This document shows positions 8,507 to 16,882 of a stretch of DNA of 64,000 nt, piece by piece; position 1 is the first letter of the stretch; each line of letters starts with the position of its first letter. The notes below the pieces were generated by a model. It made no database searches. It was not told the origin of the DNA and worked only from the letters and a program-made list of their open reading frames with translations. This stretch comes from G11 sp947167445 (lineage in GTDB: Bacteria; Bacillota; Clostridia; Lachnospirales; Lachnospiraceae), in contig CAMVID010000012.1 of assembly GCA_947167445.1 (NCBI GenBank), positions 1 to 64,000 on the forward strand, given 5' to 3'. The position numbers were made by a program, and so were the translations under genes.

Positions 8507-8770
8507 TTGTTCACACAAGTTTCCATAAAATCGGTATCCCCAGGCTAACTATTGGTATGTGGATAATGTGTATAACTTAGTGTATAAATCCTTTTTGCCT
8601 AAAATAGGCATATTTTTATGTGGATAACTCCTTTGAAAAAAAATTACATATTTCTTTAAAATATACTGGTTTTTTGGTCTTTTGGTAATCTTGCACAAAG
8701 GTAGTACCTAATTACCAAAAGATAGTTCCCGCAATTGAGCGACAACAAAACAGGCGGTATGTTTTCCACA
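8507..8770. promoter_or_regulatory. Cluster of DnaA boxes in the AT-rich hpf/NlpC spacer
   Basis: The 490-bp gene-free stretch 8340-8830 has two perfect DnaA boxes (TGTGGATAA at 8558-8566 and 8619-8627). A TGTGTATAA at 8567-8575 directly abuts the first box. A TTTTCCACA lies at 8762-8770. Near matches lie at 8579-8587 (AGTGTATAA) and 8507-8515 (TTGTTCACA). All four strong sites fit TTWTNCACA or its complement. The surrounding sequence is strongly AT-rich. DnaA binding for titration or control is inferred; gene orientation argues against this being oriC. Confidence 0.55.
8679..8721. repeat. 11-bp perfect inverted repeat in the DnaA-box region
   Basis: CTTTTGGTAAT (8679-8689) and ATTACCAAAAG (8711-8721) form a perfect inverted repeat with a 21-nt loop. 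It has no T-run placed for termination. It could be an operator or part of the DnaA-binding region. Confidence 0.55.
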
Positions 8771-8784
8771 GGGAGACACAAAAA

Positions 8785-8811
8785 TAAGGCCGTGGATATT
8801 CCACGGCCTTA
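8785..8811 (-). terminator. Terminator of the SH3-NlpC/P60 gene
   Basis: TAAGGCCGTGG and CCACGGCCTTA form an 11-bp stem with a 5-nt loop. On the minus strand it is followed by a T-rich run. It lies 20 bp past the stop at 8831. Confidence 0.85.
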
Positions 8812-8830
8812 AAAATATCTTTTGGGTATA

Positions 8831-10027
8831 TTAGAATACTCTTCTTACTGTGATGGGCTGACGGTAGTCGGCAGGGCCAACCTTGATTCCACCCTTAGGT
8901 GTAGAAGCATGTACAATCTGGTTATTGCCCATATACAAAGCAACGTGGCCTGAATAAACGACAATATCACCGGGCTGTGCATTGGCAAGTCCACCCTCAA
9001 CCTCAGAACCAACTGTTGAGTAAGCACTTGAAGCTCTGGGAAGGCTGATGCCGAAGTTAGCATATACAAGCATTGTAAATCCTGAACAGTCAGTACCTTC
9101 TGTAAGGCTGTTACCTCCGTGTACGTAAGGATTACCTACGAACTGTAATGCAAATGCGATAACATCTGAGCCGAGACTTCCGTCTCCTGTGTAGCTTACG
9201 CTGGGAGCTGTGTATGCAGGTGCGGAGTTTCCGTTTGCAGCCATGGCTGCTGCAGCTGCCTGTCTTGCTGCCTGGCGCTCTGCCTGCTCTCTCAATACTC
9301 TCTTACGTTCTTCTTCAATTGATTCCGCTTTGACAAATTTGGTGGTCAGATCTACGCAATCGGCTGCGATATATCCTGCGCCTTCCTCGATATCAATCTT
9401 AACCCACTTGGTATCCTCGTCGAGAACAAGAAGCTGTTCTCCCGAGGGGAAGAGGCAAACCTCTTCAGAATCGGCATCGGGCTCTGCGTGAACCTTAACC
9501 GTATTCTCCTTAACAATGGCGAGTCTCTTACCAACCTTCTTGGCAAGGTCTACAGCATCTGTACCTGTAACACAATACTCACCTTTAACGTATCCTGTAA
9601 CGGTACCTGATTTAATGAGGTACCACCCATTCTCTTCTCCGAGGAACTCTCCCACTGAATCGTCATAGAGCTTACCTACAACATTTCCTTCTATGGAAGC
9701 TTTATCCCTGATGTTTACGTACTGGTCAACCTGAGCGATAACCAGATTCTTGAAGCCCTCTTCTTCAGAAACAATCTTGTCTGACTCGGCGACTTTCGCT
9801 CCGTCAATTGCTTTAAGGTCTAAAGGATCGATTGTCTCCTCAATCTCAACCTTATTTTCGGCACTCTTCATGGATTCAAGTGACTTACCGTTGGAAATGG
9901 TAAGGTTGATTCCTCCTGAAGGAAGTACCTTGTTAAGTCCTGAAGCCTCGGCGCTCATATTGAAAGAAGAAAACGCAACTGCTGCAAGGAGCAGACCTGA
10001 TGCGGTTTTCAATAATTGCTTTTTCAT
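8831..10027 (-). CDS. Secreted SH3b - NlpC/P60 cell-wall endopeptidase
   Basis: A signal peptide (MKKQLLKTASGLLLAAVAFS, cleaved near AEA-SG) is followed by two bacterial SH3 domains (about residues 95-145 and 165-225). Then come a charged helical segment (EEERKRVLREQAERQ), an Ala-rich linker, and an NlpC/P60 domain from about 285 to the end. The catalytic Cys is in TDCSGFTML and the His in SGHVALYMG. It probably cuts stem peptides of peptidoglycan outside the cell. Start: AGGAG lies 6 nt before the ATG at 10027, so the upstream in-frame codons are rejected. Its promoter overlaps the end of trxB and it has its own terminator. Confidence 0.92.
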   Translation of the reverse strand: MKKQLLKTASGLLLAAVAFSSFNMSAEASGLNKVLPSGGINLTISNGKSLESMKSAENKVEIEETIDPLDLKAIDGAKVAESDKIVSEEEGFKNLVIAQVDQYVNIRDKASIEGNVVGKLYDDSVGEFLGEENGWYLIKSGTVTGYVKGEYCVTGTDAVDLAKKVGKRLAIVKENTVKVHAEPDADSEEVCLFPSGEQLLVLDEDTKWVKIDIEEGAGYIAADCVDLTTKFVKAESIEEERKRVLREQAERQAARQAAAAAMAANGNSAPAYTAPSVSYTGDGSLGSDVIAFALQFVGNPYVHGGNSLTEGTDCSGFTMLVYANFGISLPRASSAYSTVGSEVEGGLANAQPGDIVVYSGHVALYMGNNQIVHASTPKGGIKVGPADYRQPITVRRVF

Positions 10028-10085
10028 ATACTCTCCTGTGATGCTTTTCGGATTCATTTGTTACAAATTTGTTACAACCCTATTA

Positions 10086-10114
10086 AATATATCACCTGAG
10101 AGCACCTTTGTCAA
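10086..10114 (-). promoter_or_regulatory. Promoter of the NlpC/P60 gene
   Basis: TTGACA (10109-10114), 17 bp and TATATT (10086-10091) on the minus strand lie immediately downstream of the trxB stop. The 5' leader is about 50 nt long. Confidence 0.7.
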
Positions 10115-10116
10115 AT

Positions 10117-11025
10117 TTACAGAGAAATATAGTTAAAGGCACTTGTGGCCGCATTTGCGCCATCTGCGACTGCTGTTATAACCTGACGCAGCTGTTTCTT
10201 ACGGCAGTCTCCTGCAGCGTAGATTCCGGGTGCGCTTGTTGCACAGGTTTCATCCGCAAGAATGTAACCTGCGGGATCCATCTTAACTATATCCTTGAAA
10301 AGTTCGGTATCCGGATGAATTCCAACTGCGATGAATACGGCGTCGGTATCAAGTTCTTTGATATCGCCGGTTTTGACATCCTTAATAACAAACTTCTTGA
10401 CGGCGTCCTCGCCTTTGATTTCCACGGGAACATGGCTCCACAAAACCTCCACATTGGGAAGGGCAAGGAGAGAATCCTGCAGGGACTTGGCTGCTCTTAA
10501 TTCGTCTCTTCTGTGAATAAGGTAGACCTTGCTGCAGCCTTTTGCCAGGAAAATAGCATCCTCAACAGCCACGTCTCCGCCGCCCACAACGCAGGCAACT
10601 CTGTTTCTGAAGAATGCGCCGTCGCAGGTAGCACAGTATGAAACTCCCATTCCTGTAAGTTCCTCTTCACCGGGTACCCCAAGAAGTGCGTGGTGGGCAC
10701 CTGTGGCAAGAATTACTGTTTTGGTTTCGTATTCGTTCTTGTCGGTTTTCACAATCTTGACGCTTCCGCTGTCGGCTACGCTCTTAACCTCCTCCTCAAC
10801 AAAGGGAGCTTCAAGCTTCTCTGCGTGAGCCCTGAAGGTCTCACCCATGTCCCATCCGCTGATTCCCGGAAGTCCAAGATAATTGTCTACTTCATATGTG
10901 TTAAGAATCTGGCCGCCGCTGACAGGCTGCTTCTCGATAACAAGGATGTTCATTCCTGCTCTCTTACCGTAAACTGCTGCTGAAAGGCCTGCGGGGCCTG
11001 AACCGATTATTATGCAATCGTACAT
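10117..11025 (-). CDS. trxB: Thioredoxin-disulfide reductase
   Basis: This flavoprotein (302 aa) passes electrons from NADPH through FAD to a redox-active disulfide. The FAD-binding GSGPAGLSAAVYG lies at residues 8-20 and the CATC redox pair at C131/C134. The NADPH-site GGGDVAVEDA lies at about 148-157, and the second FAD motif GIYAAGDCR is near the C-terminus. It starts 14 nt after the DUF362 gene and is probably co-transcribed with it. No thioredoxin gene is in the window. Confidence 0.95.
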   Translation of the reverse strand: MYDCIIIGSGPAGLSAAVYGKRAGMNILVIEKQPVSGGQILNTYEVDNYLGLPGISGWDMGETFRAHAEKLEAPFVEEEVKSVADSGSVKIVKTDKNEYETKTVILATGAHHALLGVPGEEELTGMGVSYCATCDGAFFRNRVACVVGGGDVAVEDAIFLAKGCSKVYLIHRRDELRAAKSLQDSLLALPNVEVLWSHVPVEIKGEDAVKKFVIKDVKTGDIKELDTDAVFIAVGIHPDTELFKDIVKMDPAGYILADETCATSAPGIYAAGDCRKKQLRQVITAVADGANAATSAFNYISL

Positions 11026-11039
11026 AGTGTGTCTCCTTT

Positions 11040-12134
11040 CTACTTTACGTATGCTTTGAGTCCGTTGTAAATGTCGTCGGGGTCCGGAGGACAGCCCTTA
11101 ATCGTGTGATTAAACAATCTTGTGCAGTTTCCCACTCCCAATTCACCGGTTTTGCCTCTATAGCCCTGACCGATGCACACCTTCTCACCAAGCTTCTCAA
11201 GGAGCCCTTCATCTTCCAGTCGCATGAATGCTTCTATCAGGCTTTCATAGCAGGCTGAACAGGTATCCACTTCGGTGGCCTTATCCTTAAGCTTCAATAA
11301 TCCATATCTTTTTGGCAAAATCTCATCCTTCTCAGCTTCACCTGAGCCTATGGTTTTCATCTTAAGTTTGGAAAGATCCGAGGAACCTACTCCCAGTTTC
11401 TCCGAAAGGCCGATATAGGGAACATCCTCTAACTCATATCCCATGAGTCTGCAGACGTAGGAGTCCACCAGAACCGGATCCCTTGCCACCATAACGCAAT
11501 CCGTGACATATGGATTACCGCCGCCTTCACTGTCCAAATCACCACATATGTGATCAATAACAATAAAATCCTGCTTGATTACGCTGTTAAGAATGGCGAT
11601 GGGTTCGTGAAGTCCCAGGGTATGGAAGCGCCTCTTCTCGGCATTTGTAATGAGGCCCTTCATATTCTTTAAGGCGCAGGTTATGTTGGTCTGGCAATGT
11701 CCCTTCAAAACCGGAACATTAATAAGGAAGTCAACATCCTGTAAGCATTTGACCACTTTGACCTTCAAATCGCCTTCGCCGGCTTCAAAGAAAGACTCCT
11801 TCTGAGTATCCACCAGCTCAATTCCATAGTTTGAAGATAAGGTGTTGTAGCCGCAGTACTCGAAAGCCTCCTCGGTCTTATCTCCAATCCATGAGCCTTC
11901 GATTATCTTTATATTCTTCTTGCCGTTCTCATGAAGATACTCGATTATGCCTGCAACGACCTCCGGGTGCGTAGTTGCACCGAAGTCTGCCGGCACCGGC
12001 TCAACAAGATTAGGCTTAATGCCAATCCTTGCATTTTCAGGAATAAGGGAAGCCAGGTCCGCCTCAATAAGAAGGCTCTTGGTCATCTCCTTGTAGTCTT
12101 TGCCATAAATTCTGTAGATTTCGTTCTTATCCAT
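11040..12134 (-). CDS. DUF362 domain protein
   Basis: The protein (about 364 aa) matches the DUF362 family, which often accompanies iron-sulfur or redox genes; its biochemical role is unknown. Typical segments are GIKPNLVEPVPADFGATTHP near the start, VPVLKGHCQTNITCALKNMKG in the middle and a DSYVCRLMGYE segment. Cysteines near the end (CSACYESL, KVCIGQGYRG, GNCTRLF, KGCPPDP) could bind a cofactor. AGGAG is spaced best for the ATG at 12134; an ATG nine codons upstream lacks a site. It is 14 nt ahead of trxB, which suggests a redox function. Confidence 0.8.
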   Translation of the reverse strand: MDKNEIYRIYGKDYKEMTKSLLIEADLASLIPENARIGIKPNLVEPVPADFGATTHPEVVAGIIEYLHENGKKNIKIIEGSWIGDKTEEAFEYCGYNTLSSNYGIELVDTQKESFFEAGEGDLKVKVVKCLQDVDFLINVPVLKGHCQTNITCALKNMKGLITNAEKRRFHTLGLHEPIAILNSVIKQDFIVIDHICGDLDSEGGGNPYVTDCVMVARDPVLVDSYVCRLMGYELEDVPYIGLSEKLGVGSSDLSKLKMKTIGSGEAEKDEILPKRYGLLKLKDKATEVDTCSACYESLIEAFMRLEDEGLLEKLGEKVCIGQGYRGKTGELGVGNCTRLFNHTIKGCPPDPDDIYNGLKAYVK

Positions 12135-12169
12135 AGTCCGAATCACTCCTATGTGTATCATAACAAAAA

Positions 12170-12195
12170 GAAGGCAGGTTTGTTAACCTGCCTTC
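12170..12195 (-). terminator. Terminator downstream of metY
   Basis: An 11-bp stem (GAAGGCAGGTT / AACCTGCCTTC) with a 4-nt loop is followed by TTTTTG on the minus strand. It separates metY from DUF362-trxB. Confidence 0.85.
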
Positions 12196-12224
12196 AATAT
12201 ATTTTATAAAATTTTTATACTTAT

Positions 12225-12254
12225 GTGCAATTTGGGCCTGTCCCCATTTTGCAC
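12225..12254. repeat. REP-like hairpin abutting the metY stop
   Basis: GTGCAA and TTGCAC, then TGGG and CCCA, pair around a 6-nt loop with a symmetrical internal A-A bulge. It touches the metY stop codon. The loop region shares GCCTGTC with the hairpin at 45243-45279. It may be a member of a small dispersed repeat family; I cannot confirm copy number. Confidence 0.4.
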
Positions 12255-13538
12255 CTACATATTTGCGAATGCCTGGGTAAGATCATCAATCAAATCCTGA
12301 GGATCTTCAAGGCCGCAGGAAAGTCTGATAAGTCCTGCGGGGATTCCTGCATCACGAAGCTGTTCGTCTGTAAGCTGACGGTGTGTAGATGTGGCAGGAT
12401 TCAAGCAGCAGCTTCTTGCATCGGCAACGTGTGTCTCGATGGCAATAAGCTTAAGTCCCTTCATGAAGGCTTCTGCTGCAGGTCTTCCTCCCTTAAGCTC
12501 AAAGGATACTACGCCGCATCCTCCCTTAGGAAGATACTTCTTTGCTCTCTCGTAGTACTTGTCTGTGGGAAGTCCTGAATATGTAACTGTCTCTACCTCG
12601 GGGCGAGCCTTAAGGAATTCTGCTATCGCCTGTCCGTTGGCTGCGTGGCGAGCCATTCTTACATGAAGTGACTCAAGTCCAAGGTTAAGATAGAAAGCAT
12701 TCTGAGGGCTCTGGATGCATCCCAGATCTCTCATAAGCTGTGCTGTACACTTGGTGATGAAAGCACCTTCCTTGCCAAATTTCTCGGCATAGGTGATTCC
12801 GTGATAGGATTCATCGGGTGTGCAAAGTCCGGGGAATTTGTCTGCATGAGCCATCCAGTCGAACTTGCCTGAATCTACGATAACACCGCCGACTCCAACG
12901 CCGTGACCATCCATGTACTTTGTGGTTGAATGGGTAACAATATCACATCCCCACTCAATGGGTCTGCAGTGAACGGGAGTTGCAAAGGTGTTGTCCATAA
13001 CAAGGGGTACCCCATGAGCATGGGCAACTTTCGCAAAAAGTTCAATATCCAAAACAGTGAGGGCCGGGTTTGCTATGGTCTCACCGAAAACTGCCTTGGT
13101 GTTAGGCTTGAATGCTGCGTTTAACTCTTCCTCTGTGGCATCGGGAGACACGAAGGTTACCTCAATACCCATCTTGGGAAGCGTTACGGCAAAAAGGTTA
13201 AAGGTTCCGCCATAAATGGATGATGAGCAGACAAAATGTCCGCCATTCTCACAAAGGCAGAAGATTGCAAAGAAGTTTGCTGCCTGACCGGATGATGTAA
13301 GCATTGCTGCAGTTCCGCCTTCCATGTCGGCAATCTTTGCTGCTACGAAGTCATTGGTGGGATTCTGGAGTCTGGTGTAGAAATATCCTGAAGCTTCCAA
13401 ATCAAAAAGCTTACCCATGTCTTCGCTGGTATCATATTTAAAAGTGGTGGACTGAATAATGGGAATCTGTCTGGGTTCTCCGTTGCCGGGTCTGTATCCG
13501 GACTGCACGCACTTTGTATCGATTCTGAAATCACTCAT
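12255..13538 (-). CDS. metY: O-acetylhomoserine aminocarboxypropyltransferase (sulfhydrylase)
   Basis: This PLP enzyme of the Cys/Met metabolism family (427 aa, the usual MetY length) makes homocysteine from O-acetylhomoserine and sulfide. It has QSTTFKYDTSEDMG near residue 30, the SSGQAANFFA cofactor site, and VMDNTFATPV. The PLP lysine is in HSTTKYMDGHG and the C-terminal segment is GLEDPQDLI. The GGAGGTG site fits the ATG at 13538 and not the in-frame GTG upstream. It is monocistronic with its own terminator. No SAM riboswitch was found in the short 90-bp upstream gap. Confidence 0.93.
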   Translation of the reverse strand: MSDFRIDTKCVQSGYRPGNGEPRQIPIIQSTTFKYDTSEDMGKLFDLEASGYFYTRLQNPTNDFVAAKIADMEGGTAAMLTSSGQAANFFAIFCLCENGGHFVCSSSIYGGTFNLFAVTLPKMGIEVTFVSPDATEEELNAAFKPNTKAVFGETIANPALTVLDIELFAKVAHAHGVPLVMDNTFATPVHCRPIEWGCDIVTHSTTKYMDGHGVGVGGVIVDSGKFDWMAHADKFPGLCTPDESYHGITYAEKFGKEGAFITKCTAQLMRDLGCIQSPQNAFYLNLGLESLHVRMARHAANGQAIAEFLKARPEVETVTYSGLPTDKYYERAKKYLPKGGCGVVSFELKGGRPAAEAFMKGLKLIAIETHVADARSCCLNPATSTHRQLTDEQLRDAGIPAGLIRLSCGLEDPQDLIDDLTQAFANM

Positions 13539-13628
13539 AGATAACACCTCCGTAAACGTTCAAGAGATATTATATACTATCCTTTTACGGTTTACCACAT
13601 TAAAATGTCGGTTCTCCATACAAAAAAA

Positions 13629-14420
13629 CTATTCTACTCCAAGGAGCATCCTATCGTTATCCAAAGCCTCTCCGGAAATCTCTTTAAATCTCTGAAGAAG
13701 GTCTGCCACAGTCATATTGGCTCTCTCTTCTCCGGATACGTCAAGAATGATCCGACCCTTGTTCATCATGATGGTTCTGTTTCCAAGCTGAAGGGCAGAC
13801 TGCATGTTATGGGTTATCATAAGGCATGCCAGCTTCTCTCTCTCAACCACTTCTCTGGTAATCTTAAGAACCTTGTCAGCAGCCGCAGGGTCAAGGGCCG
13901 CTGTATGCTCATCAAGAAGAAGTAGGCTTGGGGGATTAATGGTGGCCATAAGAAGGGTTACCGCCTGTCTCTGACCTCCCGAAAGAAGTCCCATGGGCTG
14001 TTTCATTCTGTCCTCAAGTCCCATTCCAAGTTCTTTAAGCATATCTTTAAACTCTTCCCTCTGGGCGTGGCTGATTCTTGAAAGCCAGCCTCCTCTTCCT
14101 GCTGCCAGGGTTAAGTTTTCTTCTATAGTCATGCCTGCCGCTGTTCCTCTTAAGGGATCCTGGAAAAGTCTTCCAATCTTAATGGCCCTTAAGTGCTCCG
14201 GCATAAGCGTAATGTCCGTATCATCAAGTACAATGCGTCCGCTGTCGGTAATGAAATCACCGGCAATGGCGTTAAATAAAGTTGATTTGCCGGCTCCGTT
14301 GGCGCCGATAACGGTTATGAAGTCACCGTCCTTAACTTCTAAGCTTAAGTTGTCGATAGCAAGCTTTGCGTTGACGGTTCCGGGATTAAATGTCTTTGAA
14401 ATATTACTGATTCTAAGCAT
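13629..14420 (-). CDS. trpZ: ABC transporter ATPase, predicted tryptophan importer
   Basis: The ATPase (263 aa) has Walker A GANGAGKST at about residues 38-46, a Q-loop LFQDPLRG, the signature LSGGQRQ near residue 143, Walker B LLLLDEHTAALD and a switch His in MITHNM. It powers the adjacent permease, whose stop overlaps its start. Together with the ABC_sub_bind-type binding protein this is the trpXYZ arrangement predicted for many Firmicutes. Trp specificity rests on the upstream T-box, not on the ATPase itself. Confidence 0.87.
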   Translation of the reverse strand: MLRISNISKTFNPGTVNAKLAIDNLSLEVKDGDFITVIGANGAGKSTLFNAIAGDFITDSGRIVLDDTDITLMPEHLRAIKIGRLFQDPLRGTAAGMTIEENLTLAAGRGGWLSRISHAQREEFKDMLKELGMGLEDRMKQPMGLLSGGQRQAVTLLMATINPPSLLLLDEHTAALDPAAADKVLKITREVVEREKLACLMITHNMQSALQLGNRTIMMNKGRIILDVSGEERANMTVADLLQRFKEISGEALDNDRMLLGVE

Positions 14421-15361
14421 TATCTTTCCTCCCCATTTGTACCAACCTTGCGAAGGGCCATTCTTCTCTTAAGGAGAGGAAGCTGTCTTTTAAGGTAAGG
14501 TGTGCTGATTGCTATAATTACAATTACAGAGGAAACCAGCTTAAGCATATAAGCGGGCATATTAAATCTCAATGCCACCGTATAAACCAGTCTGAAGATA
14601 AAAGCACCGATTACCGCACCGATGGCCTTTCTGGTGATTCCGCCTCTTGGAATGATTACGCCGCCAATAAGCAATGAGGCAAGGGCAATTGTAACCATGC
14701 CTGAACCTATGTCGATGTTAACCGACTTCTGGCTCTGGGCAAGAAGACATCCGCTTAAGGCTGTGAAGGCATTTGCAATACAAAGGCCCACGATTGTGGT
14801 AAATGCGGGGTTAATTGAAGATGATTTTACCATGTCAGGATTGTTGCCTGTTGCTCTGATGGCAAGACCCAGTCTGGTTTTAAGAAAGAATGAAAGGAAA
14901 ACCAAAACTATGAGGACTGCCAAGGCTGCAATGATTAATTTGTAGCTTCCTGCCAGGAATGTTCCCTCAAGTTTCTCCTTTAATATAGAAAAAACAGTAT
15001 CCGTCTTGTTCATATTAAGAAGGGACGAATTGCCCATAATAGCGATGTTGACGGAATACCATGCCGTATTGACGATAATACCTGCAAGAAGGCTTTCCAC
15101 ACCCATCTTGGTCTGAAGGAAAGCAACTATAAGACCTGAAAGCATTCCGGCCAGGATGGCTGCAGGTATGGAAAGAAAAGGATGACCGGATATGGCAACC
15201 ACAGCTCCCACCGTAGCTCCCATGGTAAAGCAGCCGTCGGTGGAAAGGTCGCAGACATTAAGCATTGAATAGCTTAAGTACAAAGCCAACACTGTAAGAG
15301 CTGAGAACAGTCCCAGTTCAAGAGCAGTTTGCAAAAGTGGTACCATATCCGAAAAATTCAT
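14420..15361 (-). CDS. trpY: ABC transporter permease, predicted tryptophan importer
   Basis: This integral membrane protein (313 aa) has about eight or nine hydrophobic segments and belongs to the branched-chain/BMP-type permease group. Characteristic segments are DLSTDGCFTMGATVGAVVA near residue 37 and ATGNNPDMVKSSSI near 170, which is the likely coupling region for the ATPase. It overlaps trpZ by one base and follows trpX by 23 nt, so all three are one operon. Confidence 0.85.
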   Translation of the reverse strand: MNFSDMVPLLQTALELGLFSALTVLALYLSYSMLNVCDLSTDGCFTMGATVGAVVAISGHPFLSIPAAILAGMLSGLIVAFLQTKMGVESLLAGIIVNTAWYSVNIAIMGNSSLLNMNKTDTVFSILKEKLEGTFLAGSYKLIIAALAVLIVLVFLSFFLKTRLGLAIRATGNNPDMVKSSSINPAFTTIVGLCIANAFTALSGCLLAQSQKSVNIDIGSGMVTIALASLLIGGVIIPRGGITRKAIGAVIGAFIFRLVYTVALRFNMPAYMLKLVSSVIVIIAISTPYLKRQLPLLKRRMALRKVGTNGEER

Positions 15362-15384
15362 TTTAAGTCTCCTAAATCTGTAGT

Positions 15385-16491
15385 TTATTCAAAGCTCTCT
15401 GCTGTCTGAATCTCTTCAACCTTTGTGCAGAAGGGCTCGAATGTTTTCTTAACTTCGTCGAAAGACAAACCAATTTTATCACAAATATCTGTATTTACGG
15501 TAGCTGTTCCGTTATCAAATGTCTTAACGGGTGTTGAAGCGGGATCTGCTCCGTTAAGAAGAATGTCAGCTACCATGTTTGCTGTCTCAACACCAAGGTT
15601 AGCGTAGTCAACACCGTATCCAAGGAATGCACCGTTAAGTGCGAAGGAGTCTGCACCTGCATAGTGAAGAATTCCTGCATCGGCAAGCTTCTCATAGATG
15701 GAAAGCTCAGCTGTCATAATTGTGTTGTCTGAAGGAGTGAAGATTGCCTCTACTCCGTCAGCGATGAAAGCGTCAACTGCAAGGGAAACCTCATCTACGT
15801 TTGTACCTGTGTGTTCAATGTACTCTACACCCTTGCCATCAAGGTATTCCTTAGCCTGAGCGATTGCTGTGGTAGAAGCGTCCTGTCCTACATCGTAGAG
15901 AAGGCCGACTTTTGCAATATCAGGGTTCTGTGCAAAGATAAGGTTCATAACTGCGTTGGTGTCAAGGTAATCGGATGTACCTGTAATGTTTGCTCCGGGA
16001 GCCTCCATGGACTCTACAAGGCCTACACCCAAAGGATCTGAAACTGCTGCGAATACAACGGGAGTCTTTGAATCCTCAGTTGCTGCCTGCATGCTCATTG
16101 CAACGGGTGTTGCTACACCAACCATAAGGTCAACGTTGTCTGCCTGGAAGTTGGCAATAATCTGTGAAAGAACGTTTGAGTCTGCGTTACAGTTGTCATA
16201 TTTGATCTCGAACTTAACGTTCTTCTCAGCTTCGATTTCACCGAGACGATTCTCGATGTTGCTTACAATCTGGTTAAGGGAAGCGTCATCTACGAAGTTA
16301 CAGATACCTACGGTAAAAGTCTGTGCCTCTGTGTCAGCAGCTTCGGTTTCTGTATTCTGTGCTTCTGTTTCTGCTGTTGCTTCTACAGCGTCGTTGTTTG
16401 CGGTCTCTGTCTTGGTTGTGGCCTCGCCACATGCGCTAAGACCAAGTACCATTGTCATTGCAGTAAGAATTGCTACCAGTTTCTTTTTCAT
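15385..16491 (-). CDS. trpX: ABC transporter substrate-binding lipoprotein, predicted tryptophan binding
   Basis: The protein (368 aa) begins with a lipoprotein signal (AMTMVLGLSACG; Cys at about residue 21). An acidic Thr/Glu linker follows, then a two-lobed ABC_sub_bind domain from about residue 60 (VGICNFVDDASLNQIV, VAAVSDPLGVGLV, GTSDYLDTNAVM). It would capture the amino acid outside the membrane and deliver it to TrpYZ. It is the first gene after a T-box with a UGG specifier, which is the strongest support for tryptophan. A related peptide or purine ligand cannot be excluded from the protein alone. Confidence 0.87.
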   Translation of the reverse strand: MKKKLVAILTAMTMVLGLSACGEATTKTETANNDAVEATAETEAQNTETEAADTEAQTFTVGICNFVDDASLNQIVSNIENRLGEIEAEKNVKFEIKYDNCNADSNVLSQIIANFQADNVDLMVGVATPVAMSMQAATEDSKTPVVFAAVSDPLGVGLVESMEAPGANITGTSDYLDTNAVMNLIFAQNPDIAKVGLLYDVGQDASTTAIAQAKEYLDGKGVEYIEHTGTNVDEVSLAVDAFIADGVEAIFTPSDNTIMTAELSIYEKLADAGILHYAGADSFALNGAFLGYGVDYANLGVETANMVADILLNGADPASTPVKTFDNGTATVNTDICDKIGLSFDEVKKTFEPFCTKVEEIQTAESFE

Positions 16492-16564
16492 AAATTTTCC
16501 TCTTTCTGCGCCCCTTGGCGACTTTTTAAGTGTTTTCCCCGGGACAAGTAGTTTGTTTAGAATA

Positions 16565-16840
16565 CAAAAAGACCTATCCCTGCAGTTATCTGCTGGGACA
16601 GGTCGTATTATCTACCTGCGGTGCCACCCGGCTTGGTGTTATAAACACCCACTTAATGCATACTGTCATATGCTAAACTTTGTTTACGAAGGTTTCCTCT
16701 CCGTCTTCCATACTCTGCTTACGCATTTCCGGTCGCCCTCTGAAGTCCATTCGGCCAAGCGCTTAATACTGCAATTCCACCATCTGCAGCTCTCTGTAAA
16801 AAAGTGGGCTTCGCTTACTCACTCTTCATCATTGGTTTAA
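16565..16840 (-). ncRNA. T-box riboswitch, tryptophan specifier, upstream of trpXYZ
   Basis: On the minus strand a Stem I region (AGAGAGCTGCAGATGGTGG) leads to GAATGGAC, where the specifier codon TGG is at 16747-16749. The conserved T-box core GGGTGGCACCGCAGG is at 16615-16629. It is followed by a competing terminator hairpin at 16571-16604 and a T-run. Uncharged tRNA-Trp would stabilise the antiterminator and switch on the transporter genes. Confidence 0.93.
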
Positions 16841-16844
16841 AGAG

Positions 16845-16874
16845 AAATTACCACAGGTTAAACTGTGATGTCAA
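16845..16874 (-). promoter_or_regulatory. Promoter of the T-box/trpXYZ transcript, with an inverted repeat in the spacer
   Basis: TTGACA (16869-16874) and TAATTT (16845-16850) are 18 bp apart. The spacer carries CACAG and CTGTG arms separated by six bases, a possible operator. The promoter begins nine bases after the stop of the upstream lipoprotein gene. Confidence 0.6.
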
Positions 16875-16882
16875 GTATTTTT

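Noticed and set aside
8376..8830. Chromosomal origin of replication (oriC)
   Set aside because: DnaA boxes and AT-rich DNA are present, but dnaA, dnaN and gyrase genes are absent and genes on both sides run leftward, so no divergence of replication is indicated.
13548..13628. SAM riboswitch or S-box upstream of metY
   Set aside because: The gap is only about 90 bp and shows no kink-turn or S-box core sequence.
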